Assembly (NCBI RefSeq): GCF_025370105.1
Contig: NZ_JANQBK010000004.1
Coordinates: 372,001 to 436,000, forward strand
DNA length: 64,000 nucleotides
Direction of reading: 5' to 3'
Source: Sphingomonas hylomeconis
Lineage (GTDB): Bacteria > Pseudomonadota > Alphaproteobacteria > Sphingomonadales > Sphingomonadaceae
Shown here piece after piece: positions 36,247-46,849 of this stretch (within the stretch, counting starts at the first letter, position 1; each line of letters opens with the position of its first letter). The position numbers and the translations under genes were made by a program. The notes beneath the pieces are model-generated. The model was not told the origin of the DNA. It saw only the letters and a list, made by a program, of their open reading frames with translations, and did no database searches.

Positions 36247-36298
36247 CTGTGGTTAGCGGGATGACGGTTGTGGTTAGCGGGATGACCGTTGTGGTTAG
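36237..36298. repeat. 21-bp tandem repeat, about three copies
   Basis: Units start at 36237, 36258 and 36279, each close to GGGATGACGGTTGTGGTTAG followed by C. They differ by single bases. The first unit begins in the end of paired-hairpin repeat copy 2, suggesting slippage of the repeat's outer edge. The array ends at the gltX stop region (36295). Confidence 0.8.
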
Positions 36299-37647
36299 GG
36301 TCGGTTCGAGGAGCCCATTCCCCCGAGTCGCGCCACCGCGCGCTCGCGCCCGATCAGCGGCAGCAACGCCGCCATGTCGGGGCCGTGATCGCGCCCGGTC
36401 AGCGCACGGCGCAAGGGCAGGAACAGCGCCTTGCCGCTGCGCCCGCTCGACGCCTTGAGCGCGGCGGTCAGCGCGTGCCAGGGATCGGCCGCCCAGTCGA
36501 TCTCGCTTGCCACGCGCGCCGCTTCGGCAAGGAAGTCATGGTCGGCAGGGTCCGCCACCGCGGGAACGTCGCCGTCGATCACCGCCCACCAGTCCGCCGC
36601 CTCGGCCACGGTCTTGAGGTTGGGTCGTACCGCGTCCCATTCCGCCCGGCCCATGCCGGCGGGGAGCCGCGCCGCCACCATGTCATAATCCAGCGCATGG
36701 ACGATCTTGGCGTTGAGCCCGGCCAGTTCGGCATCGTCGAATCGCGCCGGCGCGCGGCCGAAGCGCGCGAAATCCATGCTCGCGATCAACAGCGCGGCAT
36801 CGGCGATCGGCTCGATCGGATCGCTGGTGCCGAGCCGCGCGAGCAGCGCGCGCACCGCTTCCGGCTCGATCCCCGCGTCGCGAAACGCCGCCACGCCGAG
36901 CGAGCCGAGCCGCTTGGAGAGCTTGCCCTCGCTGCCGACCAGCAATGCCTCGTGCGCGAACGCCGGCGCCTTCACGCCCATCGCCGCGAACATCTGCAGT
37001 TGCAGCGCGGTGTTCGAGACATGGTCCTCGCCGCGCACGACATGCGTGATGCCCATCTCGGCATCGTCGATCACGCTGGGCAGCATATAGAGCCAGGAGC
37101 CATCGGCGCGGCGGATGACGGGGTCGCTCATCGTCGCGGCATCGAATTTCTGGTGCCCGCGGATCAGATCGTCCCATTCGATCGGCGTGTCGTGATCGAG
37201 CTTGAAGCGCCAATGCGGCGGGACGCCGTCCGCCTCGAGCGCGGCGCGATCCGCGTCGCCCAGCGCCAGCGCGGCGCGATCATAGATCGGCGGCAGCCCG
37301 CGCCCGGCGGCGATCTTGCGCTTGAGATCGAGCTCCTGCGCCGTCTCATAGGCGGGATAGATCCGCCCCGCGTCGCGCAGCGCGGCAAAGCGCGCCTCGT
37401 AGCGATCGAACCGCGCGGATTGCCGTTCCTCGCCATCCGGCGAGAGTCCGAGCCAGGCTAGATCGGCGCGGATCGCGTCGACGAACCGTTCCTCGCTGCG
37501 CTCGGCATCGGTATCGTCGATGCGCAGCCAGAACTGGCCGCCATTCTTGCGTGCCCATAGCCAGTTATGCAGCGCAGCACGGATATTGCCGACGTGCAGC
37601 AGGCCGGTGGGTGAGGGGGCGAAACGGGTGCGAATGGTCATGCTCAC
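36295..37647 (-). CDS. gltX: Glutamate--tRNA ligase
   Basis: 450-residue class I aminoacyl-tRNA synthetase. The HIGH-like motif is [11 protein letters not shown] (about 11-21) and the KMSKS-like motif GKLSKRLGS (about 245). A C-terminal anticodon-binding helical region ends with [16 protein letters not shown]. Alphaproteobacteria often carry two GltX paralogues, one specialised for tRNA-Gln; this shorter form could be either. The start is ATG at 37647 or 37641. It is divergent from prs. Confidence 0.94.
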   Translation of the reverse strand: MSMTIRTRFAPSPTGLLHVGNIRAALHNWLWARKNGGQFWLRIDDTDAERSEERFVDAIRADLAWLGLSPDGEERQSARFDRYEARFAALRDAGRIYPAYETAQELDLKRKIAAGRGLPPIYDRAALALGDADRAALEADGVPPHWRFKLDHDTPIEWDDLIRGHQKFDAATMSDPVIRRADGSWLYMLPSVIDDAEMGITHVVRGEDHVSNTALQLQMFAAMGVKAPAFAHEALLVGSEGKLSKRLGSLGVAAFRDAGIEPEAVRALLARLGTSDPIEPIADAALLIASMDFARFGRAPARFDDAELAGLNAKIVHALDYDMVAARLPAGMGRAEWDAVRPNLKTVAEAADWWAVIDGDVPAVADPADHDFLAEAARVASEIDWAADPWHALTAALKASSGRSGKALFLPLRRALTGRDHGPDMAALLPLIGRERAVARLGGMGSSNRP

Positions 37648-37742
37648 GCTCTAGGCAGCGTGTCCGAACCGGGCAATGCCCCCTTTACGCTCGCCGATTC
37701 GCGCCTAAAGGATCGCGGGCAGACCGCGGGGAGATCGCAAAC

Positions 37743-38678
37743 ATGAAACTGTTGACCGGCAATTCGAATCTGCCGCTCGCCCGCGATGTCGCGCGCTATC
37801 TCGAGCTCGACCTGACTAAGGCCAGTGTGCGGCGCTTCGCCGACGAGGAGATCTTCGTCGAAGTGCAGGAGAATGTGCGCGGCGAGGACGTGTTCGTACT
37901 GCAATCGACCGGCTATCCGGCGAACGACAATCTGATGGAATTGCTGATCATGATCGATGCGCTGAAACGCGCCTCGGCCAAGCGCATCACCGCCGTCATC
38001 CCCTATTTCGGCTATGCCCGGCAGGACCGCAAACCGGGCCCGCGCACGCCGATCTCGGCCAAGCTCGTCGCCAACATGATCACCGTCGCCGGCGCCGATC
38101 GCGTGCTCTCGGTCGATCTGCATGCCGGGCAGATCCAGGGCTTCTTCGATATCCCGACCGACAATCTCTACGGCGCGCCGGTGATGTCGGCGGATATCCT
38201 CACGCGCTTCGGCGATCGCAACCTGATGGTCGTCTCGCCCGACGTCGGCGGCGTGGTGCGCGCGCGCGCGCTGGCCAAGCGGCTCGACAATGCGCCGCTG
38301 GCGATCGTCGACAAGCGCCGCGAGCGCGCCGGCGAATCCGAAGTAATGAACATCATCGGCGAGGTCGAGGGGCGCTTCTGCATCCTGATCGACGATATCG
38401 TCGATTCGGCCGGGACCCTGTGCAACGCCGCGGCGGCGCTGAAGGAAGCCGGCGCGGTCGGCGTGGTCGCCTATTGCACGCACGGCGTGCTGTCGGGCGG
38501 CGCGGTGGCGCGGGTCGACGGTTCGGCGCTGGAGGAACTGGTGATCACCGATTCGATCGGCAGCCATGAGGTGATCAAGGACGCCAAGCGCATCCGCCAC
38601 CTGACCATCGCGCCGCTGCTCGCCGAGGCGATCCGCCGCATCGCCGACGAAAGTTCGGTCTCCAGCCTGTTCGACTGA
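37743..38678 (+). CDS. prs: Ribose-phosphate pyrophosphokinase
   Basis: 311-residue PRPP synthetase. Visible are [26 protein letters not shown], the ATP-binding [11 protein letters not shown] (about 95-105), the catalytic flexible loop AIVDKRRE, and the PRPP-binding [19 protein letters not shown] feeds nucleotide, His and Trp synthesis. The ATG at 37743 follows a short spacer with GGGGAGA upstream; earlier in-frame codons overlap gltX on the other strand. The stop overlaps thpR by one base. Confidence 0.96.
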   Translation: MKLLTGNSNLPLARDVARYLELDLTKASVRRFADEEIFVEVQENVRGEDVFVLQSTGYPANDNLMELLIMIDALKRASAKRITAVIPYFGYARQDRKPGPRTPISAKLVANMITVAGADRVLSVDLHAGQIQGFFDIPTDNLYGAPVMSADILTRFGDRNLMVVSPDVGGVVRARALAKRLDNAPLAIVDKRRERAGESEVMNIIGEVEGRFCILIDDIVDSAGTLCNAAAALKEAGAVGVVAYCTHGVLSGGAVARVDGSALEELVITDSIGSHEVIKDAKRIRHLTIAPLLAEAIRRIADESSVSSLFD

Positions 38679-39196
38679 TGCCGACCGAGCCGTTCCACCG
38701 CCTGTTCTTCGCGGTGCGGCCGGCCGCGGGCGTGCGCCGCGCGATTGCCGGGTGGCGCGACTCGCTCGGCCAGACCAAGGGCCTGGTGGCGGACGATCAG
38801 TTGCACCTGACGGCCTGGCTGTTCGACGACCGCCAGGATTTCCCCGCCGATGCGGCCGCGCGCGCGCAGGGGGCCATCGCCGATGTGCCGCTGGCGTCGT
38901 TTCGACTCGTCCTGGACCGGCTGGTCGGCGGTGCGGGCAGTGTCGTGCTGGTCCCGAGCGCAGTGCCGCCCGGGCTGCTGGCGCTGCAGGGCGCGCTCGA
39001 TCGGGCGTTGCGGGCGGGCGGGCTGCAGCCGCGATGCACTTGGGACTTCCGGCCGCATGTCACGCTGCTGCATGGCCGGCACGCAGTCGAGCGGGACATT
39101 CCGCCGATCGACTGGCCGGTCGAGGAACTGCTGTTGCTCGACAGCATCGTCGGTGAACGGCGCCATGAGACGGTCGCGCGCTGGCCGCTCGGCTAA
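38678..39196 (+). CDS. thpR: RNA 2',3'-cyclic phosphodiesterase (LigT/ThpR)
   Basis: 172-residue 2H phosphoesterase. The two catalytic motifs are HLTAW (in DDQLHLTAWLF, about 42-49) and HVTLL (in FRPHVTLLHG, about 128). The N terminus RLFFAVRP is typical. The family hydrolyses RNA 2',3'-cyclic phosphates. Its ATG overlaps the prs stop by one base and its end overlaps the convergent TauE gene by 4 nt. Confidence 0.9.
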   Translation: MPTEPFHRLFFAVRPAAGVRRAIAGWRDSLGQTKGLVADDQLHLTAWLFDDRQDFPADAAARAQGAIADVPLASFRLVLDRLVGGAGSVVLVPSAVPPGLLALQGALDRALRAGGLQPRCTWDFRPHVTLLHGRHAVERDIPPIDWPVEELLLLDSIVGERRHETVARWPLG

Positions 39197-39942
39197 ACCG
39201 CGGCGTCCCAGATCAGCTTGGCGCCCACCAGCATCATCAGCACGTAGATCGCGGTATAGAAACGCTCGGGCGCGATGCGGCGCACCAGCCAGACGCCGGC
39301 CAGCGTCGAGAGGATGGCGACCGGCATGAGCAGCCCGGCGGCGACGAGGTTGGCCGAATCGAACTGGCCGAGCGCCCAATAGGCCGGCACCTTGATCCAA
39401 TTGACCACGGCGAAGAAGATGGCGGTCGTGCCGACCAGCACGTCGCGCGGCAGGCGGCGCGGCAGGACCCAGAGCTGGAACGGCGGCTGCCCGGCATGTG
39501 CGACCTGGCTGGTGAAACCCGAGGCCAAGCCACAAAGCGCGCCGACCCAGCCGGGCGCATTGGCGGCGGCGGTCACCGCATGGCCGCGCTCGCGCCATAG
39601 CCGATAGCCACCGAACAGCAGCGAGATCGCCCCGACCAGCCCCAGCACCGCATCGGTCGAAACCTGTGCGGCGAACCAATAGCCTAGCGCGATGCCGACC
39701 GCCGCTCCCGGCAACGTCCAGGCGAGCACGTATCGGTCCCAGCTTTTGCGGAACGCCCAGACGCCGACCACGTCCTGCACGATCAGGATCGGCAGCAGGA
39801 TCGCGGCCGCGCGCACCGGCGAGATGGCCAGCGCGAGCATCGGCAGCGACAGCGCGCCCATGCCGGCAAAACCGCCCTTGGCGAGCCCGAGCAGGATTAC
39901 CGCCGGCACCGCCAGCGCGAAGAACAACGTTCCTTCGTTCAA
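39193..39942 (-). CDS. TauE/SafE family sulfite/sulfonate exporter-like protein
   Basis: 249-residue membrane protein with about eight TM helices and two TauE repeats (LGLAKGGFAGMGALSLPMLAL near the start, GFTSQVAHAGQPPFQLWVLP in the middle). Family members export organosulfur acids. The substrate is uncertain. The ATG at 39942 overlaps the crtZ stop (ATGA), an unexpected coupling to a carotenoid enzyme. Confidence 0.88.
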   Translation of the reverse strand: MNEGTLFFALAVPAVILLGLAKGGFAGMGALSLPMLALAISPVRAAAILLPILIVQDVVGVWAFRKSWDRYVLAWTLPGAAVGIALGYWFAAQVSTDAVLGLVGAISLLFGGYRLWRERGHAVTAAANAPGWVGALCGLASGFTSQVAHAGQPPFQLWVLPRRLPRDVLVGTTAIFFAVVNWIKVPAYWALGQFDSANLVAAGLLMPVAILSTLAGVWLVRRIAPERFYTAIYVLMMLVGAKLIWDAAV

Positions 39943-40457
39943 TCGACGGGCAGGTCGGCGGACCGCACGGGCGCGCGGACGCCAGCGCGGTCACGGCGCT
40001 TGAGCTCCGCTTTCAGTTCGTCCGGCTTAGGCGCCCAGAGGAAGCCGAAGCTGACCGTGCCATGCTTGGTCTCGACCACATGGTGCAGCCGGTGCGCCTG
40101 GATGATGCGCTTCATATAGGCGGATTTGGGCAAATAGCGGTGATTGAGGCGCTTGTGCACGATGATGTCGTGGAAGCCGAAATAGATCGCGCCGTACGCC
40201 GCGATTCCCGCGCCGATCCAGGCGAAGCCCGGCCACCAGCCGAGCTGCACGCCGCCCAGCAACAGCACGATCGACGGCACCGCGAAGATCGCCGCATACA
40301 GATCGTTCAGTTCCCAATTGCCCTGGCGCGCGCGGTGGTGGCTCTCGTGCAGGAACCAGCCCGGCCCGTGCATCAGCCAGCGATGCGCGACATAAGCAAA
40401 GCCTTCCATCCCGACGATGGTGGCGGTGAACAGCAGGAGGCCGGTTGCCCAATTCAT
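39939..40457 (-). CDS. crtZ: Beta-carotene 3-hydroxylase
   Basis: 172-residue membrane di-iron hydroxylase making zeaxanthin from beta-carotene, a step towards the yellow xanthophylls (such as nostoxanthin) of sphingomonads. The four His clusters are HRWLMH, HESHH, HDIIVH and HRLHH, spread over about 25-130 between TM helices. The other carotenoid genes are not in the window. The next gene on the strand, TauE, overlaps it by 4 nt. It is divergent from a small lipoprotein. Confidence 0.94.
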   Translation of the reverse strand: MNWATGLLLFTATIVGMEGFAYVAHRWLMHGPGWFLHESHHRARQGNWELNDLYAAIFAVPSIVLLLGGVQLGWWPGFAWIGAGIAAYGAIYFGFHDIIVHKRLNHRYLPKSAYMKRIIQAHRLHHVVETKHGTVSFGFLWAPKPDELKAELKRRDRAGVRAPVRSADLPVD

Positions 40458-40501
40458 GAGCGCGATATAGCGGCGGTCGGCCCTGGTTGCGAGGTGAAGC
40501 T

Positions 40502-40816
40502 GTGAATTCGCGTTATTCCCCCTGGCGTCTGGCGATTCTGCTGCCGTGCGCGCTTGCCGCCTGCGCCTCGCCGCAGTCGCGCACGCGCGACGCGCTGCTG
40601 AAAGCCGGCCTGTCGCACGACGTCGCCGAATGCATGGCCGACGAGCTGGTCGACAATCTGTCGATCGCGCAGCTGCAGCGCCTGTCGGCGCTGGGCAAGG
40701 GCGAGGGGCGGGGGGTGAAGCATCTGCTGCGCCGCATCCGCGACCTCAACGATCCGCAGATCATCTCGGTCACCGCCAGTGCCGCCGCCTCGTGCGCGAT
40801 GGGGCTTCCCCGATAG
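40502..40816 (+). CDS. Small hypothetical lipoprotein
   Basis: 104-residue protein with a lipoprotein signal ending in the lipobox LAAC (Cys near residue 22). A small helical domain with two further Cys ([22 protein letters not shown]) follows, so a disulfide is possible. The start is GTG at 40502 with GAGGTG upstream. The function is unknown; similar small lipoproteins occur in sphingomonads. It lies 73 nt before sucC on the same strand. Confidence 0.75.
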   Translation: MNSRYSPWRLAILLPCALAACASPQSRTRDALLKAGLSHDVAECMADELVDNLSIAQLQRLSALGKGEGRGVKHLLRRIRDLNDPQIISVTASAAASCAMGLPR

Positions 40817-40889
40817 CCAAGGGTGGATTCAGCCGCCCGGCTGTGCTTTAGGCCGCTGCAAACCCATTCCATTCGAAAGGCGCGCGCCC

Positions 40890-42089
<1,200 letters not shown>

Positions 42090-42106
42090 CTTGCTATGGA
42101 TGGGCG

Positions 42107-42349
42107 ATGACGGAGAACGTTGAAAATCTGATCTTCGAGCACTTGAATCGCTTCCAGTCGACACTGGAGCGCGTCGAGCGCAAGCAAGATGAGATGGCGC
42201 GCCGTCTCGCCAATCTTGAAGGGTCGGTAGCATCGATCATGCAGCATCTCGCCAACCTATCGGCGGCGGATGCGGCACAGCAAATCGCGATCGACAATAT
42301 CAGCATGCGCCTTGACCGGATCGAACGTCGTCTGGAATTAGCTGACTGA
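42107..42349 (+). CDS. Small coiled-coil protein
   Basis: 80-residue protein made almost entirely of heptad-like helix: [34 protein letters not shown] and later [14 protein letters not shown]. No membrane segment, cysteines or enzyme motif is seen. The ATG at 42107 is 17 nt after the sucC stop. Similar short coiled-coil proteins of unknown role are common in alphaproteobacteria. It could act as an oligomeric adaptor. Confidence 0.7.
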   Translation: MTENVENLIFEHLNRFQSTLERVERKQDEMARRLANLEGSVASIMQHLANLSAADAAQQIAIDNISMRLDRIERRLELAD

Positions 42350-42401
42350 GAACCGATCCGCTCCTCCCCAGGAAGCGTGGCCAGATTTTGGAGAGATACG
42401 G

Positions 42402-43148
42402 ATGAAGGTAATTGTCCCGGTCAAGCGCGTGCTTGATTACAACGTGAAGCCCCGCGTGAAAGCGGATGGGACGGGCGTCGATCTGGCGAACGTCAAGATG
42501 AGCATGAACCCGTTCGACGAGATCGCCGTCGAAGAGGCGATCCGCCTCAAGGACAAGGGCGTGACGGAAATCGTCGTCGTCTCGATCGGCGAGCAGAAGA
42601 GCCAGGAAACGCTGCGCACGGCGCTGGCGATGGGCGCGGATCGCGCGATCCTGATCGTCTCGGAAGAGAAGGTCGAGCCGCTGGGCGTGGCCAAGCTGCT
42701 GAAAGCGATCGTCGACGAGGAAAAGCCCGATCTGGTGATCCTCGGCAAGCAGGCGATCGACGACGACAACAACCAGACCGGGCAGATGCTCGCCGGGCTG
42801 CTTGGCGTCGGCCAGGCGACGTTCGCCTCGAAGGTCGAGCTGACCAGCGACAGCGTCACCGTGACGCGCGAAGTCGATGGCGGGGCGGAGACCGAGACGC
42901 TGACGCTGCCGGCGATCATCACCGTCGACCTGCGGCTCAACGAGCCGCGTTATGCCTCGCTGCCCAACATCATGAAGGCCAAATCCAAGCCGATGGCGCA
43001 GAAGACGGCGGCCGATTACGGCGTCGATATCGCGCCGCGCCTGACCACGCTGAAGGTGGTCGAGCCGGCCAAGCGCTCGGCCGGCGTCAAGGTCGCCGAT
43101 GTCGATGAACTGGTCACCAAACTCAAGGCAATGGGAGTCGCGAAGTGA
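42402..43148 (+). CDS. etfB: Electron transfer flavoprotein beta subunit
   Basis: 248-residue ETF beta subunit, AMP-binding partner of EtfA. Motifs include [36 protein letters not shown], the signature [16 protein letters not shown] and [27 protein letters not shown] Shine-Dalgarno sequence precedes the ATG. ETF takes electrons from acyl-CoA dehydrogenases such as that at 48953-50107 and passes them to ETF-ubiquinone oxidoreductase. It overlaps etfA by 4 nt (GTGA). Confidence 0.96.
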   Translation: MKVIVPVKRVLDYNVKPRVKADGTGVDLANVKMSMNPFDEIAVEEAIRLKDKGVTEIVVVSIGEQKSQETLRTALAMGADRAILIVSEEKVEPLGVAKLLKAIVDEEKPDLVILGKQAIDDDNNQTGQMLAGLLGVGQATFASKVELTSDSVTVTREVDGGAETETLTLPAIITVDLRLNEPRYASLPNIMKAKSKPMAQKTAADYGVDIAPRLTTLKVVEPAKRSAGVKVADVDELVTKLKAMGVAK

Positions 43149-44074
43149 AGACGCTCGTCTGGGTCGAACATGACGGCGCCACCGTCAAGGATGCCACGCT
43201 CGCCGTGGTCACCGCCGCGTCGCAGCTCGGCGAAGTCCATCTGATCGTTGCCGGCCAAGGCGTCGACGCGGTCGCCGCCGAAGCCGCCAAGATCGCCGGC
43301 GTGGGCAAGGTCCACGTCGCCGACGATGCGGCCTATGCGCATGCGCTGGCCGAGAATGTCGCGCCGCTGGTCGTCCAGCTGATGGCCGATCACGACGCGG
43401 TGCTGTTCCCCGCCACCTCGGGCGGCAAGAACATCGCGCCGCGCGTCGCCGCGTTGCTCGACGTGATGCAGATCTCCGACATCCTGTCGGTCGAGTCGGA
43501 AGATACGTTCACACGGCCGATCTATGCCGGCAATGCGATCGCCACCGTCCAGACCAAGGATGCCAAGAAGGTCATCACCGTACGCGGCACCGCGTTCGAG
43601 AAGGCCGCGACCGAGGGCGGTTCGGGCACGATCGAAGCCGTGGCAACCACCGGTGATAGCGGCGTGTCGACCTATGTCGGCAGCGAGATCGCCACGTCGG
43701 AACGCCCGGAGCTGACCAGCGCCAAGATCATCGTCTCGGGTGGTCGCGCGCTGGGTTCGGGCGAGCAGTTCCATGCGCTGATCGATCCGCTGGCCGACAA
43801 GCTCGGCGCCGGTGTCGGCGCGAGCCGTGCGGCGGTCGACGCGGGCTATGCGCCGAACGACTATCAGGTCGGCCAGACCGGCAAGATCGTCGCGCCCGAA
43901 GTCTATGTCGCGATCGGCATTTCCGGCGCGATCCAGCATCTCGCCGGGATGAAGGACAGCAAGACGATCATCGCGATCAACAAGGATGAGGATGCGCCGA
44001 TCTTCCAGGTCGCGGATCTCGGCCTGGTCGGCGATCTGTTCAAGATCGTGCCGGAGCTGACCGAGAAGCTCTGA
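43145..44074 (+). CDS. etfA: Electron transfer flavoprotein alpha subunit
   Basis: 309-residue ETF alpha subunit. The N-terminal domain (about 1-190) has [16 protein letters not shown]. The C-terminal FAD domain (about 195-309) carries [38 protein letters not shown], the [31 protein letters not shown] signature and [19 protein letters not shown]. The GTG start at 43145 overlaps etfB. A strong stem-loop follows the stop. Confidence 0.96.
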   Translation: MKTLVWVEHDGATVKDATLAVVTAASQLGEVHLIVAGQGVDAVAAEAAKIAGVGKVHVADDAAYAHALAENVAPLVVQLMADHDAVLFPATSGGKNIAPRVAALLDVMQISDILSVESEDTFTRPIYAGNAIATVQTKDAKKVITVRGTAFEKAATEGGSGTIEAVATTGDSGVSTYVGSEIATSERPELTSAKIIVSGGRALGSGEQFHALIDPLADKLGAGVGASRAAVDAGYAPNDYQVGQTGKIVAPEVYVAIGISGAIQHLAGMKDSKTIIAINKDEDAPIFQVADLGLVGDLFKIVPELTEKL

Positions 44075-44105
44075 GGCCACGCCTCGAATCTCGATCGACC
44101 TATCG

Positions 44106-44134
44106 GGGGCGGTACGACCACGTCGTGCCGCCCC
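44106..44134 (+). terminator. Terminator hairpin after etfBA
   Basis: GGGGCGGTACGAC and GTCGTGCCGCCCC form a 13-bp stem with one G-T pair around CAC, followed by TTCGTTTG. It starts 32 nt after the etfA stop and also lies between convergent genes. Confidence 0.75.
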
Positions 44135-44205
44135 TTCGTTTGTCGGCCGCCGGGCCGCGCGCTATGCTGACGTGGCATAGGAAAACGGGCGCGCTTCCGG
44201 GGGCG

Positions 44206-45963
44206 CTAGAGCGCGAAAGCTAATCGGTTTCGCCCGCTATGCTTCGCGCGGTACAGCGCCTCGTCGGCGCGGCGCACGATGTCGTCCCGCAGGCCGCTGG
44301 CGATGCGTGCGATGCCCCCGCTGAACGTGACGCCGATCGTCGCGCCGGCGCGCGTCGCGATGCTCAGATCCTCGACCTCGCGCCGCAGCCGTTCGCAGAC
44401 GGATCGCGCCTCCGCCAAATCGGCGCCCCACAGGATTACCCCGAATTCCTCGCCACCGAGCCGGGCGATCAGATCGCCTTCCCGGATCGTGGCGGCAGCG
44501 ACATCGGCAAAGGCGCGCAGCACGCGATCGCCGGCATCGTGGCCGTGCACGTCGTTGACGCGCTTGAAGAAATCGAGATCGAGGATCGCGCAGCAGCCCA
44601 CGCCGCGCCCGGCACTGACATCATCGATGCGCTGATCAAGCATCTCGTCGAACGCGCGCCGGTTGCCGATGCCGGTCAGCGTATCGGTTTTCGCCGCAAG
44701 CGACAGTTCCGCTTCGACGATCTTGTGATGCGTGATGTCGCGGATCTGGCTCACCGATCCGATCACGCGCCCCTGATCGTCGGTCACGCCGCGCGTGTGC
44801 GTCTCGCACCAGATCGTCGCGCCGCCGGCGGTTATCGAGCGATATTCGAGGATGAAGGTGGCGCCGGGATCGGCCAGCGCGCGGCGCTGTATCGCTTCGA
44901 GATCGGCGCGGTCCTCGGCCAGCACCAGGCCGGCGGCGTCGCTGCCGATCAGCGTGGCCGGGTCGTAGCCCGACAGGTCGGTGATCGAGGGGGACACGTA
45001 GCGAATGCGTCCGCTGCGATCGAGATTGATGATCACATCGCTCGATCCGTCGGCGATCAGCCGGTACCGTGCCTCGCTCTCGCGCAGCGCGCGGAACAGG
45101 GTGGCGCTTTGCTGCAATACCGCCGCCACCGGCAGCGTCATGAAGGCGGTGACGACAAGATAGAATTGGAAGAACAGTGCCTTGCCGCCGCTGGAGGCGT
45201 GAATGAGCTGCACCGGCCCGCTGTCGGCCATGGTCAGTGCGCCGCCGACCAGTGCCAGCAGGACGATCGATACCGCGCTGCCGATCCGGCCGAAGCGGAA
45301 CGCCGCGATCATCATCGGCCATAGCGGCAGGAACAGCAGCGGCAGTACGCTTTGCGCGAACACCACGGCGCTGGTCAGTACCATCGCCAGGCACAAGCCG
45401 CCTGCCTCGATCCGGCGGCGGGGGCGCAGCCGGCGGAACTCGCGGAGCAGATCGCCGGTCAGGATCAGCACCAGGATCGGCGCGAGCAGGATATTGCCCA
45501 GCGCATGGCCGAGATACCAGTGCAGCCAGTTGCTCCAGAATGCGGTCGTCGTGAACATCGATACGATCGCGGCGCCGCCGAATGCGCCTGCCGCCGGCGC
45601 GACCAGCCCGGCGGCTACGGCGAACACGACGAAGCCTTCCATCGACCCCAGATCGAGCCGCCCGCCGCGCAGGCGCTGCAACAGCCAGGCGGCGCCCGCC
45701 GCTTCGAGCATCATTGCCAGCGTGATGCCGGGCGCGGCGGCGATGCCGATACCGAACAGCGTGGTGGCGGCAGCGCTCGCGAGCGCGCTGAAAAACAAGG
45801 GGGCGGGCCAATCGGCGGGCCGCCGCAGCGACAGTTCGACGATCAGCAGGGCGTTCGCCACCCAGATGAACGCCACGCCGCCGTCGAAGCGCGTAAAGCG
45901 GATGGACGCGGCAGCGGCGAGGAAGAAGGCCAGTCCAACAAGAATGGCACGCACGGGGAACAT
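44206..45963 (-). CDS. MASE1-PAS-GGDEF diguanylate cyclase
   Basis: 585-residue membrane sensor. About eight TM helices (about 5-275) form a MASE1-like sensory region, a PAS with PAC follows (about 300-415, ESEARYRLIADGSSDVI, GSVSQIRDITHHK), then the GGDEF domain (about 425-585). The active site is GGEEF and a product-inhibition site RxxD (REGD) stands five residues before it, so active cyclic-di-GMP synthesis with feedback is expected. The ATG at 45963 is preferred; the upstream in-frame extension is low complexity. It lies downstream of the inositol cluster. Confidence 0.9.
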   Translation of the reverse strand: MFPVRAILVGLAFFLAAAASIRFTRFDGGVAFIWVANALLIVELSLRRPADWPAPLFFSALASAAATTLFGIGIAAAPGITLAMMLEAAGAAWLLQRLRGGRLDLGSMEGFVVFAVAAGLVAPAAGAFGGAAIVSMFTTTAFWSNWLHWYLGHALGNILLAPILVLILTGDLLREFRRLRPRRRIEAGGLCLAMVLTSAVVFAQSVLPLLFLPLWPMMIAAFRFGRIGSAVSIVLLALVGGALTMADSGPVQLIHASSGGKALFFQFYLVVTAFMTLPVAAVLQQSATLFRALRESEARYRLIADGSSDVIINLDRSGRIRYVSPSITDLSGYDPATLIGSDAAGLVLAEDRADLEAIQRRALADPGATFILEYRSITAGGATIWCETHTRGVTDDQGRVIGSVSQIRDITHHKIVEAELSLAAKTDTLTGIGNRRAFDEMLDQRIDDVSAGRGVGCCAILDLDFFKRVNDVHGHDAGDRVLRAFADVAAATIREGDLIARLGGEEFGVILWGADLAEARSVCERLRREVEDLSIATRAGATIGVTFSGGIARIASGLRDDIVRRADEALYRAKHSGRNRLAFAL

Positions 45964-46122
45964 TGGTCGGGTCACGCTAATCCCAGAATACACGGGCGGA
46001 CCGGAATAGGGTGAAGATCTTAAAGTATCTGTACCGGACGGCGGAGCCGCCGGCACCAGCCCGCGCCAAGCGGGGGGCGCTCAGGGAAACAAGGTGCGCG
46101 GCGGCCGTCGCGTCGCGCAGGA

Positions 46123-46842
46123 TCAAACGCCGGCAGGCCGGGCGCCGGACAGCCAGGCGTTGGCGGCGGCCAGCGCCTTGGGGTCGTCGACGTCGATCCA
46201 GTCGAGATCGCTGCAGTCCACCGTCAGCGCCGTGCGCTGGGCAATGAGCGCACGGACCGCCTCGGTGATTGATGGCGACGGCAGCGCCCGGAGTGCGGCG
46301 AAAAAGTGCGGCCCGACGGCGAACACCCCGGTATCGTAGCAATCGTGCGGCGCCATTTCCTTGCCGATCGCGGTGATCCGGTCGCCGTCGGTGGCAACGC
46401 AGGTGACGTCGAGCGGATCGACCCAGTCATGCCCGAGCCGGCGGTCGATGCCGAGGCGCAGGCCCTGACCCGCGCCGGCCGCCGCCATCCGGGCGTAAAG
46501 CGCCGGCTCGACCAGATGGTCGCACATCACCAGCAACGTCTCCGCGCCGTCCAGCAGCGGCGCGGCGGCCAGCGCCGATACGCCGTTGGGCTGGCGCCAG
46601 TCGATCGTGCGGGCGGTCTCTACCGTTACCGGCCAGTCTCGGCCGGCAAGATGTGCCTCGATCGCTTCCGCCCGGTAGCCGGTGGTGACGATAGCGCGGC
46701 GGATCCCGGCCGCCGCCAGCCGCTCGATCGCGTGATCGAGCAGCGGCGTGCCGGCAACTTCACATAACGGCTTCGACTCGGCCGCGTCGCGCAGGCGGGT
46801 ACCCGCGCCGGCGGCGAGCACCACGCATGTCTCGATCGCCAC
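46123..46842 (-). CDS. Nucleotidyltransferase, probable inositol-1-phosphate (cytidylyl)transferase
   Basis: 239-residue sugar-nucleotidyltransferase fold. The NTP loop LAAGAGTRLRD (9-19) with Lys24 in ESKPL, metal-binding MCDHLVEPALY and DTGVFAVGPHFF are visible. It starts 7 nt after the inositol-3-phosphate synthase gene, and a CDP-alcohol phosphotransferase gene is just upstream. By analogy with the IPCT/DIPPS enzymes of thermophiles it may activate inositol-1-phosphate with CTP. Family is clear; the inositol substrate is inferred from neighbours. Confidence 0.82.
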   Translation of the reverse strand: MAIETCVVLAAGAGTRLRDAAESKPLCEVAGTPLLDHAIERLAAAGIRRAIVTTGYRAEAIEAHLAGRDWPVTVETARTIDWRQPNGVSALAAAPLLDGAETLLVMCDHLVEPALYARMAAAGAGQGLRLGIDRRLGHDWVDPLDVTCVATDGDRITAIGKEMAPHDCYDTGVFAVGPHFFAALRALPSPSITEAVRALIAQRTALTVDCSDLDWIDVDDPKALAAANAWLSGARPAGV

Positions 46843-46849
46843 CTGGCTG

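Noticed and set aside
36157-36298. CRISPR array
   Set aside because: The 21-bp units are directly adjacent with no unique spacers and there are no cas genes; this is a minisatellite next to a hairpin element.
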